DNA of 64,000 nt from NCBI RefSeq assembly GCF_024166365.1, contig NC_064844.1:806001-870000 (forward strand). Direction: 5' to 3'. The notes under the pieces were generated by a model. That model worked only from the letters and a program-made list of their open reading frames with translations. It searched no databases and was not told where the DNA came from. Positions within the stretch are counted from its first letter, which is position 1; every line of letters starts with the position of its first letter. The position numbers were made by a program, and so were the translations under genes. Source of the stretch: Elephas maximus indicus. Lineage: Eukaryota > Chordata > Mammalia > Proboscidea > Elephantidae. Below are positions 1 through 9,605 of the stretch, in pieces.

Positions 1-60
1 TTACGGTTGACTTTTCTCCTTGAGGTCTCATTGTTAAAAAATCACAAAGTGGATGTTATA

Positions 61-120
61 TGGTGGTGCAAATGGTTAAGTGCTGGACTGCTAACTGAAA
101 GGTTGGCAGTTCAAACCAGG
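61..120 (+). repeat. AfroSINE head fragment
   Basis: The stretch reads like the tRNA-derived head of the AfroSINEs found throughout the window (TGGTGGTGCAAATGGTTAAG, then GGTTGGCAGTTCAAA, a B-box-like segment). Only the head is left; the body and RTE-like tail are missing. Non-coding, upstream of the USP34 promoter. Confidence 0.7.
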
Positions 121-157
121 GCTTCAAACAGGTTCATTTGGTTCCAACGAACCCCTG

Positions 158-335
158 CTGAGAATCTGCATTTCTAACAAGTTCCCAGGCCATGCTAAGG
201 CTGCTGGTTAGGGACCAATTCTGAGAACCACTAGCAGAGCAGTGGTTCTCAAAAATTATTATACTTAAGAATCACCTGGGGATCTTGTTCAAATCTAAAT
301 TCTGATTCAGTGTACCTGGGGTGGAAATGCTGGTT
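158..335. mobile_element. Two abutting MER5-like (hAT-Charlie) fragments
   Basis: A terminal motif CTGAGAACCACTAG ends one fragment near 234, and CAGTGGTTCTCAA starts another at 240. These are the inverted terminal signatures of MER5-type non-autonomous hAT elements, and the interior AGAATCACCTGGGGATCTTG also fits. The end of one element lies beside the start of the next. Family assignment is from memory of the consensus. Confidence 0.6.
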
Positions 336-509
336 CTAAACCCTGGTTTCAAGCAACGAGTTAAGAGTTAAGGGGCATGGCAACTGAATTCATCCTTTTC
401 AGTAAGAAAGGGCACTTCTTCCCAGAAGATCCATCCTACAGATTTCTGCTCAAATTTCATTGGCCAGAACTCAAACACATGACCACCCCTATTGAAACCA
501 CTGTAATCA

Positions 510-641
510 CTCGGTGGTGCAAACAGGTAACTTGCTTGTTAACCAAAAGGTTGGAACAAGGTCTGGCAATCTACTTCCAAAAAAAATCAGCCACTGAAAA
601 CCCTACAGAGCACAGCTCTACTCTGACACACAAGGTGTTAC
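510..641 (+). repeat. AfroSINE, variant with CAGCCACTGAAAACCC body
   Basis: The head (CGGTGGTGCAAACAGG, then TTAACCAAAAGGTTGGAAC) is followed by a body that reads AATCAGCCACTGAAAACCCT and then CTACTCTGACACACAAGG. The same body occurs at 35395-35598, which defines a subfamily distinct from the common short AfroSINE. The 3' tail is eroded. Confidence 0.7.
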
Positions 642-1039
642 CATAAGCCAAAAACTAGAAATTTTACATGGTTTTTCAATTATTGAAACCACTGGAAAAG
701 GAGAATGAGATTACCATGGTTGGTTTTAAACCAATTACCAATATTCCTTGGGGCACTTCTTCCGGAAATCAAGGCCTCTTGGCTGCCACCCTTGAGGAAA
801 CCCGGGCTCCACTGGCAGGAAGAGGGGTGGGTGGGAATGGATGTTGGATGGACGATGTCGGCTCTAAGACCCAAGGTCAAGTCTGAAGAAACTCAAGTTT
901 TGTGGGAAAATTGAAGACGGCAGAAGAGTACCACAGCGTCTGCGGATCGTTTGCTCTTATGAAACAACTTCACGTAGGCTGGGCAGAAACTTATAATCGA
1001 CTTCAAGCAGCAGCAAAGTAAAGCGTACCAGGAAGGTCG
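642..1039. other. Upstream flank, no recognised feature
   Basis: Moderately GC-rich sequence between the last upstream SINE and the CpG island. Short open frames occur on both strands but overlap one another and show no recognisable domain or splice context. I see no gene here. Confidence 0.5.
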
Positions 1040-1989
1040 TCCCGGCATGGAGACGGCTGCGATGCCTCGGCGAACGCACTGCAGAGCTCGGGGAAGCACA
1101 GCCCCGACCTCCACAAGCCTAAAAAAGAACGACTACAAGGCCCAGCGGCTGCTCTGGCGACAGTTCCAAGGATACCGTGTACACGAGTTAACTTTCCGGC
1201 CTTGCAGGCTCACCTCCCGACAAACATGTCGGACAGAGGCAGCAGCGAGGAAGGTGTAGTGAAGGCGGGAGGGAATTTCCTGACAGCACCTGGAGTCTAC
1301 ACAACGCCGAGCTTCGGCTGCGAGCCTCCTCCGCTTCACCTGTCCTCCGCGGCTGGGACCTGCCCCTCGCCCACAGGCCTAATACGCTGTTTCAGGTCCA
1401 GAGCCCTGGACCGGCCGCTGGGGCGCGGCCCCCTCAGCTAAAAAACGAGGCGATGCCGCGCGGACACATTTTGCCCGTCATTTCTAGTCACACCGAGCGT
1501 CCCTGCTCGGGACGGGCGCGCCTCGGAGTGTCGAGAGCCCCCGGGCTGGCCCGCTCACAGACACCTCCGGCTTCCCTCACCTCAAACGCCGAGCGCGGGT
1601 CCGGAGGAAAGATGGCGAAGCGCGGGGACGGGCGGCGCGAGTGACCCTGCTCTCGCCGGGCCTCCGACGGGGAGCGGGCCGCGGAGGGCGCCGCCGCGCA
1701 GCCGCTCGCCGCCTCCGCCATCTTCTAGTCACCCGGACTCCCCCCCGGCCGCGCCGGCCCGCTTCCCTTCCGGCGGCTGACACGGATCCGGGCGGGGCGG
1801 GCCGGCCCGAGGGCGGGGAGGCCGGACGGAAGAGGAAAGGGAGGGCAGCGAGGCGGCCGCGGCGCGCGTGCGGGGGGCGGGCGGGCGGGCCGGAGGGAGG
1901 GAGGAGGCGGAGGCCGAGCGCGAGGCGCTCCCCGTCGGCTCCTGCGCCCGGGCGGAAAGAGCCGAGCGCGGCCCGAGCGCTCCCCTAAA

Positions 1990-2031
1990 ATGGCGGCGGC
2001 GTCGGCGGTGGCCGCGGCGTCTGGTCGGTGA
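1990..2031 (+). promoter_or_regulatory. Possible short upstream ORF in the 5' leader
   Basis: An ATG within the YY1-like motif AAAATGGCGG opens a 13-codon alanine-rich frame ending in TGA at 2029-2031. It is in a different frame from the USP34 start at 2366. It matters only if transcription starts upstream of 1990, which is not known. It may simply be a by-product of the YY1 motif, which contains ATGGCGG. Confidence 0.3.
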
Positions 2032-2365
2032 AGTGACTCTGCTGCTTCTCTCCCCGCCCGCCGCCCGCCCCTCCCTCCCTCCCTGTCCCCTCCCCCGTCC
2101 TTCCCCCCCTTCCCCACCGCCGGCGCCTCCGCGCCCCCCGGCCCGCACCGCCCCTCGCCCCCCTCGGCGCCCCCCGGTCCGCGCCGCCCCTCGCCCCCCT
2201 CCGCGCCCCCGCCCGCTCCGGCCGGCCGCCCCCTCCCCCACCCGCCTCCCCGCCCGCCCGCCCGCCCGCCCGCCGGCCGGCCCCTCCGCCTCTGTCCCCT
2301 CCCCCCCGCCGACCGGGATCAGTCAGCGCGATCCAAGCGGGGGCGGGGGGGGCGGCGGCCGAACG

Positions 2366-2408
2366 ATGTGCGAGAACTGCGCAGACCTGGTGGAGGTGTT
2401 AAATGAAA
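2366..2408 (+). CDS. USP34: USP34 coding exon 1 (start codon, residues 1-14 and first base of codon 15)
   Basis: This is the first coding exon of ubiquitin-specific protease 34, a giant deubiquitinase linked in the literature to Wnt/axin turnover and DNA-damage signalling. The exon encodes MCENCADLVEVLNE plus one base of the next codon, matching the USP34 N-terminus as I know it. The ATG at 2366 has A at -3 (moderate Kozak context). The reading frame happens to stay open upstream to 1868, but that is expected in such GC-rich DNA and I see no reason to extend the start. The exon ends at a consensus donor, GTAAGT at 2409-2414; read through, translation would stop at TAG 2414-2416. The codon left open (A) is completed by TA from exon 2 to give Ile15. 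It sits inside the CpG island. Coding join within the window: 2366-2408, 33384-33471, 49096-49516. Confidence 0.93.
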
Positions 2409-3075
2409 GTAAGTAGCCGCCGCGGCGGCCTGGCGGGGGGCAGGGTGTGGGGGCCCGCGCCGTCGCCCGCCGCCCGTCGCCCCGCCGCCCCGCGCCCGCC
2501 GCCCCGCCGCCCCCGGCCTCCGCGGCCTGCGCGCCGGCGGCTCCGGGCCTAGCGCCGGGAGGGAAGGTGCGCGGCCGCCGCGGCGCCTCGGGCCCAGCGC
2601 GGCCCGGTTACCTGGGCGCCGGAGGCGGCGGCCGGCGGGTCCCGCCGGGCCCTGGCGGCCTGGGCGCTCGGAAAGTTTCCTCATCACAGGTGTCAATTAG
2701 CCGGCGGAGGGAGCCGCGGCCCTCGCCCTGCCTGCCGGGGAGGTGAGGCGCCGGCGCCGGCTCCGGCCCCCGCCCGGCCTCGGCCCGCCAGGCCTCTTAC
2801 CTGCGGTTCCCTCAGCGTCGCCGGAGGAGGCGGCGGGTCCCTCCCTGGGGGCGTGTGGCTGCGGACGCCGGTCCGCCGGCCTGGAAACGGCCGAGGAGGA
2901 ACTGCTGGTCGGGGCGGCTGGAACCTGCGTGCCGCTTCTTGTTTTTCAAATTCCTGCCGGTTTTCCTCCTGAGAGTGCCGTCGGTCGCTTTAGTGGTGCC
3001 GTCTGCCTCCCTGTGAGGAGACCGCGGCCACCATCCGGGACAGGCATGGCCTCTGCGCTGCCCCCGGCATGAAGG

Positions 3076-5799
3076 GCCGTCTTCCTTACACTTTCCCTGG
3101 AAGAGCCGGCATTTGCCCTTCCCGGCCAGATTCTCGTCAGTTATTTTATTCCTGACCCTCGGGAGACGGAATTTTAGCTTAGAGAGACAAGAAATTTTGC
3201 AAGTCAACTACTGGGCCCAAAGGCCTAGTCCGAAGAGGTGAATTCGATGAAAAAGATTAATTTCCAGAAACTTGATTAAGAAAATGTTCACTTGCAAATG
3301 GTTTATGTGGGTGCTGGATCTGTGTTGTGTGATTTTGAAGATTCCCAAGCTACGTGTTTTATGATTCTTTAAAACAATGGATTTAGAAAATGGACTGTTT
3401 TGTGTTAGAATTTCACTTTATTATGTGTTTGAATTTTCACTTAATGACCAAAGGCCGAATAATAAAAGCGGAAGGTCACCAGTGTGTTTACCTCCTGACA
3501 GGTGAAAATAGACTTTTACATATATTCAAAGTATACTTTTCAGTATTTGTGTCATCCTAAATTTTGCTAGCATTTTAAGGTTACGTACATTTATTATGCG
3601 TTTTGAGGTACTTTTTATTTTTGGTGAAGGTGGTTTATCATGTGGTGATAAATGTAAGTCCTTAGTACTTATTTCATAAAACTGTATTTTTATATTTCAG
3701 GTAGAAGTTCTGATTATAACTTTGTTATTCTCAAAAGTGAGTGGCTTTGCTATCAAATATATCTCAGGGAAAACTAGTTAATTTTAATAATTATGAAAGT
3801 TGATGATTTTAAAATAACTTTAAAGTTCTGAACATAGTATCTAAAGATGCTGACATTTATTAATCTTTATTATGTTTTGAAAAGGGATGGTGTCTTCATC
3901 AGAATGAAAGGTTGTATTGAAGATTATTTGGGAAACCCCTAGAACTTTGATTGGAAGCACTCAAAACTGCATTTGATTAACGGAGAGTTCGAAATAATAT
4001 ATAATCGAAAAAGAATTTAACTGTTACTACTATTTTTATTACCTTTAAGTAAATGTAGTTAGTTGAACTAGGTTCACAAAATCTGGCTATGCAAACCCTC
4101 TAAGAAACCTGTTTTAATTAACAGATGAGAGGATTTCCTGTTTGTGTATAAGTAGCAAACGAATGTCCCTAAAAATACTTAGTTTACTATTTTCTTTAAG
4201 GTCCAGTTTAAAAATTTGCTTCCTAAACACTAACCCCACAGTGATGCTTCCTCTTTTTTTTTTTTTTTTTAAATTCAGCAATTTTATATGTAGTTTATAG
4301 CAAGCTATTACAGCTTGCTTTTTTGGGGGTAGCTGCCGGTTTAAAATTATGTTTTTGTTTTTCCTTTGTGTAATTCCTGTATCCCAAACATAAGACTCTT
4401 TAAATTCTTTGAGAGCAGATGGTATTACTGTATCTTAACCATAGTAACATTTACCATTGCCGGGGTAGGGGCATGATGGATGGAGCCTGATGAAACTTGT
4501 TGAATTGAAGTAGGTTATATGTCTTTCTTGTAATCTTTCTCACAATTTTCTTGTACATTTGTCTTTTTTTCTCTGTATACATTGTGCAAAAATGAGTGTA
4601 AATTCAACCTTGATTTTAAATTCAGAGTTAAAGTCCCAAAATTATGTACTCAGAATTCTTCTCTCAGTAGAACTCCCCAAGAGAAGAAGTAAAATTATGT
4701 ATGTTTTTGGGTGGTGTGTTTCAATTTTGATTTTAAAAGAGATAATTACAATTATTTAAAAAAAAAACAAAAAACAAAACCACAAGTCTTGTCAAAGTTA
4801 CGAACACTGATCAAACTTAAATGTGTCTTCCTGGATATACCAGTAAATGTATAATCTAAAAATTTTATGTTTTAAATAAAAGGGTAGACATATTGTGGAT
4901 AGTATGACTTTGTATAAGGTATACACAGTTTTTGATAAGAATGAGACCTGCATATGAAATTCTATTTTTAAAAATCTGACAAAATGTAATGCGAAACAAA
5001 AGCTGGTAACAGGATTATAAACAGCTTCCTTTTGTCATCAGTTTTTGGTGAGGGTATTAATATTACCAGTTATACCTCTAGCCCTGTTGAAAGTCTGAAG
5101 CTGTGAACTCTCACCGTGGAGATGTATACAGGCATAATTTTGCCTACAGGTTGAGGGCCAATTTGAAGCCTCTCAGTGGAACCAGGCTAAGGACCTCCTG
5201 ATTATGAACCGAGCCTCCCATCCCACCCCCTTTTTAAGAGCCTTGACAGATATCCTAAAACTTGACATTGCATCTCGAAATAGTATTTGGCTTTAGTATT
5301 AGAATAACCAATCTTAACAATACTAACATGTTCGAGTTTGTATTTTCCTTTCTAATGTTTTGTATTTAATAAAGAGTGGAAGAAATGTAAAAAGCTTGTG
5401 GTGTATTAAGTAAATTTTGCTGTTACCAGGTTTCAGAGTTGCATTTAGTTTAGGAAATACTTTTAAGTTTAAATTCCCTTGATCATCCCGTTGAGTTTGA
5501 ATGTTAGTTGCTCTTGCGAACTAGTTCCTAACAGACTGAGCCCGAGGCGTTTCTGGATGTTTGAGAAGTTGGAGGCCTAAGGTTATGTTTTGGGCCACCA
5601 CTGTAGCTAGCTCACTAGCTATGAAAATTAGGTCGTTATTGCTGTGGTGTAAGGCAAATGTCTCTGGAAGTAGAATGAAAGTAGCTTTAAGTGTATATCA
5701 ATCTTAATTTATTTGTATGTAGTGGATTTGATTCCGTGTGTTAGACTAGTGGATCACAGTTGACTAAATGTTTGAAACGGACAGTTCGTTTGCTCTTCC
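3076..5799 (+). other. Intron 1 sequence with no recognised repeat or gene
   Basis: AT-rich sequence after the CpG island, without a SINE, L1 or open frame I can support. It is the longest repeat-poor stretch of intron 1 and starts directly behind the promoter, so intronic regulatory elements would be plausible here, but no specific site is visible. Confidence 0.5.
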
Positions 5800-5961
5800 T
5801 GACTATCCTTAGAGACAGGCAAGAGCACATATTGATATCTTGTTTTAAAGGTGAAGAAATTAGCCTCAGAAAGGTTAGATGGCTTGCTGAAGATCACCTG
5901 TCACCTCCTTAGTAAGTGGTCAGACCTAAGCTAGAACTCAGATACTCTGATACTTGTATTT
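5800..5961 (-). repeat. MIR fragment, antisense
   Basis: The run TTTTAAAGGTGAAGAAATTA, then CCTCAGAAAGGTTAGATGGC, a SKIPPED-to core TAGTAAGTGGTCAGACC and a final AGAACTCAGATACTCTGA follow the antisense MIR consensus order. It is an ancient mammal-wide tRNA-derived SINE. Confidence 0.7.
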
Positions 5962-5969
5962 GCAGAATA

Positions 5970-7302
5970 ATTGTTAGCATTTTTATTTTTATTGTGCTTT
6001 AAGTGAAAGTTTACAAATCAAGTCAGTCTCTCACACAGAAATTTATATACACTTTGCTATATACTCTAGTTGCTCTCCCTCTAACGAGACAGCACACTCC
6101 TTCCCTCCACTCTCTATTTTTGTGTCCATTCAACCAGCATCTGACCACCTCTGCCCTCTCATCGCCCATCCAGACAGGAGCTGCCCACATAGTCTCATGT
6201 GTCTACTTGAGCCAAGAAGCTTACTCCTCACCAGTATAATTTTCTGTCCCAAAAAAGTCCAATCCAATTCCTGTCTGAAGAGTTGGCTTTGGGAATGGTT
6301 CCTGTCTTGGGCTAACAGGTCTGGGGACCATGACCTCCGGGGTCCTTCTAGTCTCAGTCAGACCGTTAAGTCTGGTCTTTTTATGAGAATTTGAGGCCTG
6401 CATCCCACTGCTGTCCTGCTCCGCCAGGGGTTCTTCATTGTGTTCCCTGTTTGGGCAGTCATCGGTTGTAGCCAAGCACCATCTAGTTCTTCTGGTCTCA
6501 GGCTGATGTAGTTGTCTCTGGTTTATGTGGCCCTTTCTGTCTCTTGGGCTCATAATTTTCTTGTATCTTTGGTGGTCTTCATTCTCCTTTGTTCCAGGTG
6601 GGTTGAGACCAATTGATGCATCTTAGATGGCTGCTTGCTAGCATTTAAGACCCCAGATGCCACTTTCCAAAGTGGGATATAGAATGTTTTCTTAATAGAT
6701 TTTATTGTGCCAGTTGACCTAGATGTCCCCTGAAACCATGGTCCCCAAACCCCTGCCCCTGCTATGCTGGGTCTCAGAGCGTTCAGTTTATTCAGGAAAC
6801 TGCTTTGCTTTTGATTTAGTCTAGTTGTGCCAACCTCTTCTGTATTTTGTGTTGTCTTTTCCTTCACCTCAAATAGTTCTTATCTACTATCTAATTAGTG
6901 AATACCCTTCTCCCTCCTTCTCGCCCCGCTCTTGTAACCATCAAAGAATATTTTCTTTGTTTAAACAATTTCTTGAGTTCTTATGATAGTGGTCTTATAC
7001 AATATTTGTCCTTTTGCAACTAATTTCATTCAGCATAATGTCTTCCAGATTCCTCCATGTTATGAAATGTTTCACGGATTTATCATTGTTCTTTATTGAT
7101 GCATAGTATTCCATTGTGTGAATATACCATAATTTATTTATCCATTCATCCATTGATGGGCACCTTTGTTGCTTCCATCTTTTTGCTACTATAAACAGTG
7201 CTGCAGTGAACATGGGTGTGCATGTATCTGTTCACGTAAAGGCTCTTATTTCTCTAGGATATATTCCAAGGAGTGGGATTGCTGGTGCATTTTATTTTTA
7301 AA
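5970..7302 (-). mobile_element. 5'-truncated L1, antisense (3'UTR to ORF2 end)
   Basis: A T-rich start (reverse of the poly(A) tail) is followed by the L1 3'UTR signature TTATTGTGCTTTAAGTGAAA, and further right by the antisense ORF2 end (TAAACAGTGCTGCAGTGAAC). The same 3'UTR recurs at 16185, 25838, 26747 and 28126. The octamer GCAGAATA lies at both edges (5962-5969 and 7303-7310) and is a plausible target-site duplication. Open frames inside are L1 remnants. Confidence 0.85.
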
Positions 7303-7310
7303 GCAGAATA

Positions 7311-7450
7311 TTTTCTTGAACACTTCACATGTATTTAATCAGCTCTGCGAGGTACCTATGTGACTTGCTTGTGGCTCCACTATTATTCGGTGTAGTCAGG
7401 ATTTGAACAGGATTTAATCCTAGGTTAGGATAAAGCCAGTGCTCTTCACA
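7311..7450 (-). repeat. MIR-like fragment, antisense
   Basis: AACACTTCACATGTATTTAA, CTGCGAGGTACCTATG and GTCAGGATTTGAACAGG occur in the order expected for an antisense MIR with an internal deletion. It starts beside the L1 insertion, so the L1 probably landed in or next to it. Confidence 0.5.
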
Positions 7451-8239
7451 GTTAGCGATGTGTGTAAACTTTATGATGATCTATTCAGATGGAAGACATT
7501 ATTATGAGTACGCTGGTAGATGGAGTAAAAAACTTACCACATTTTTATGTAACTTCAAAAATCCAGGCGTAATTCCGTAGTAATTTAAAAGCGTTGGTAA
7601 ATGCAGATGAATGAAAATCTTAGTATTGTCTGCAGTGGGTCCTTTGGTAAATTACGCGTTTCTAGAGTTCTTGAGGTAGTGTAAGTGTATGGGTACCAAG
7701 TGAATAATTAAGTCACAGTAACCATGACGCTTTTCTGTAAACATTTAACTCTAAAATTTGAACTGATTTTTTTAAACTGGAAAATTTGATTTTACTGCAG
7801 TAAACAAATCCCAAGTGATGGATTTTTATTTGGTAAAATACTTTTGGCAAGTATATATCCTTTTAAACCAATTAGTATTTTCAGATAACAGTATTCATGA
7901 TTTCAAAGTAATTTATAAACCATCAAGCACTACAAATGTGTGGTAAATTATTAATAATACATTGGTTGTCTGCATTGTTGCTGTAATAATAGCTATTGAT
8001 AACTAGCTGTAGCACTGTACCTGGTGTTCACAAAACATGTTAATGCCTTTTCTATGTTTGGTAATGATAATACCTGTTTATCTACCTTATAGTATATTTC
8101 TTATATGTAGATTGATATCAATAAGAATATTTATGTTTTCAGAAAGAGAAAGTCAGAACTTTACAATAATGGTTTGACCAACTTGTGACTGACCGTAGTC
8201 TAGTGGACTGGGCTGCCTTTCTCTTTTTCATGCACTCTC
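7451..8239 (+). other. Intron 1, no recognised feature
   Basis: AT-rich intronic sequence with no repeat family, RNA gene or open frame I can support. Confidence 0.45.
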
Positions 8240-8620
8240 TCATTTTTTCTGAATTATAATGGTTGCATATGCTAATTTTAGATGAATTGAAAACTATTCA
8301 GGTTTAAATCACTCATAATTTTACCATCAAGCAATGATTCCTGTTGATGCTTTAAATATTTTTCCATTTTATTGTGTACGTATTTACAGTTATACAATTG
8401 GGAATGAGATATAGTTAATGTCTGACTTGTTTCACCTCACATTATGCTTGATCATTTCTCATTAACTTTTCTGAAAACTTGATTTTTAGTGCCTATATAA
8501 TACTTCATTTTACATAAATTTAATATTGTATTTTGTTTCTGGTTCTCCCATATTATAAATAGTGCTACAAATGAGCATCCTTGTGTATAAACCTTTTAAT
8601 TACCCCTCTGGTTCTGTAAG
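8240..8620 (-). mobile_element. Old L1 (L1M-like) fragment, antisense
   Basis: ATAAATAGTGCTACAAATGA followed by CATCCTTGTGTATAAACC and the preceding AT-rich text resemble the antisense ORF2 3' region of old L1s. Strongly diverged, so the assignment is tentative. Confidence 0.45.
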
Positions 8621-8963
8621 GTGGGTTCTTAGAAGTGCAGTGACTGTGTCGGGAAGCATACCATCTTGAAATCTCATATTGTCCATTTGCTTTCCAGGAA
8701 GGTTCTACTAGTTTCCACCCTTTCAGCAGTGTCTGTACAGCTTGGGCTCTCTCACCTGTGCTTACTACCCTTTATTTACCATTTATTACCCTTAAAAAAT
8801 GTTATTGTGGTACAAATTGTAATAACTAATTACTAATAAGTTTAAATACTTTCAGGTTTTTGTTGACCATTGTATATCTTATTTAATGAGTTGCCTGTGC
8901 TTTTTTTCACTTACCAGGTTTTAATGTGTTTGTCTTAATTTATATAAGCTTTTCACTTAAGTG

Positions 8964-9126
8964 TGGAAACCCTAGTGGCGTAGTGGTTAAGTGCTACGGC
9001 TGCTAACCAAGAGGTTGGCAGTTCAAATCCGCTAGGCGCTCCTTGGAAACTCTATGGGGCAGTTCTACTCTGTCCTGTAGGGTCGCTATGAGTCAGAATT
9101 GAATTGATGGCAGTGGGTTTTGGGTT
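8964..9126 (+). mobile_element. AfroSINE with 14-bp target-site duplication
   Basis: A complete short AfroSINE: tRNA-like head (TAGTGGCGTAGTGGTTAAG), body (GCTCCTTGGAAACTCTATGG) and RTE-like tail (GTAGGGTCGCTATGAGTCAG, then GATGGCAGTGGG). The direct repeat TTTTCACTTAAGTG flanks it exactly at 8950-8963 and 9127-9140. The perfect duplication implies a fairly young insertion made by the LINE machinery. Confidence 0.95.
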
Positions 9127-9274
9127 TTTTCACTTAAGTGCATCAACCCGTGGTCGTATTTGCTATACACTTTTGTTCCTGTTTTTTTGTTCTTTTTATT
9201 TTTGACGTTTTTAAGTTTTTTTTTTTTTTTTTTAATAGTGTGCGGCTTTTCCTCCAAAATACAATCTATGGTTA

Positions 9275-9605
9275 TCATGTTACTTGCTTAAACCTTTATA
9301 GCTCCTCATTGCTTGAAGAATAAGGTCCTAGCTCTTTAGTCTGGCATATGTATCAAACTCATTACATTTTTTTGGTATGGCCTTTCCACCTCTCTTTCAG
9401 TCTCTCTTAAAATGACTTAACACTGTTTAGTTTAGAGTACATTCTTATAACCCACCCCCATTTTTTCCCTTTAGTTAACGTCCGCCTCCCTTGCTGGACA
9501 GTGAACTCTTTAAAGTTGGGGGTTGTGTTTTATTTCTTCTTTTCCCAGTCCTAATGTAATATCTTGTATAGATTAGGTGTTACGTAAACGTTTTAGTTAA
9601 TGAGA
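9275..9605 (+). mobile_element. L2-like LINE 3' end
   Basis: The order CTCCTCATTGCTTGAAGAAT, CCTAGCTCTTTAGTCTGGCA, then GGACAGTGAACTCTTTAAAG and a terminal TTTTAGTTAATGAG parallels the L2 3' consensus. Ancient and diverged. Confidence 0.5.

Larger units (their letters stand above)
1040..2910 (+). promoter_or_regulatory. USP34: CpG-island promoter of USP34
   Basis: GC content and CpG density rise sharply across this stretch and collapse to intronic background by about 3100. The first coding exon lies inside it. There is no TATA box in a sensible position. A GC box lies at 1790-1800 (GGGCGGGGCGG). YY1-like motifs are visible at 1608-1617 (AAAGATGGCG), on the opposite strand at 1716-1724 (CGCCATCTT) and at 1987-1996 (AAAATGGCGG). 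This architecture is typical of TATA-less housekeeping promoters with dispersed start sites. The exact transcription start cannot be read from sequence, and antisense transcription is possible but not shown. Confidence 0.85.

Noticed and set aside
1-1000. 3' end of an upstream neighbour gene such as XPO1
   Set aside because: In human, XPO1 lies upstream of USP34 in the same orientation, but I see no exon or polyadenylation context for it in the 2.3 kb available.
1641-2746. Long overlapping open frames on both strands of the CpG island (up to about 180 residues)
   Set aside because: GC-rich DNA has few stop codons. The frames overlap each other, are dominated by Pro, Arg, Ala and Gly, and show no domain. 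Only the 14 USP34 codons at the end are real coding sequence.
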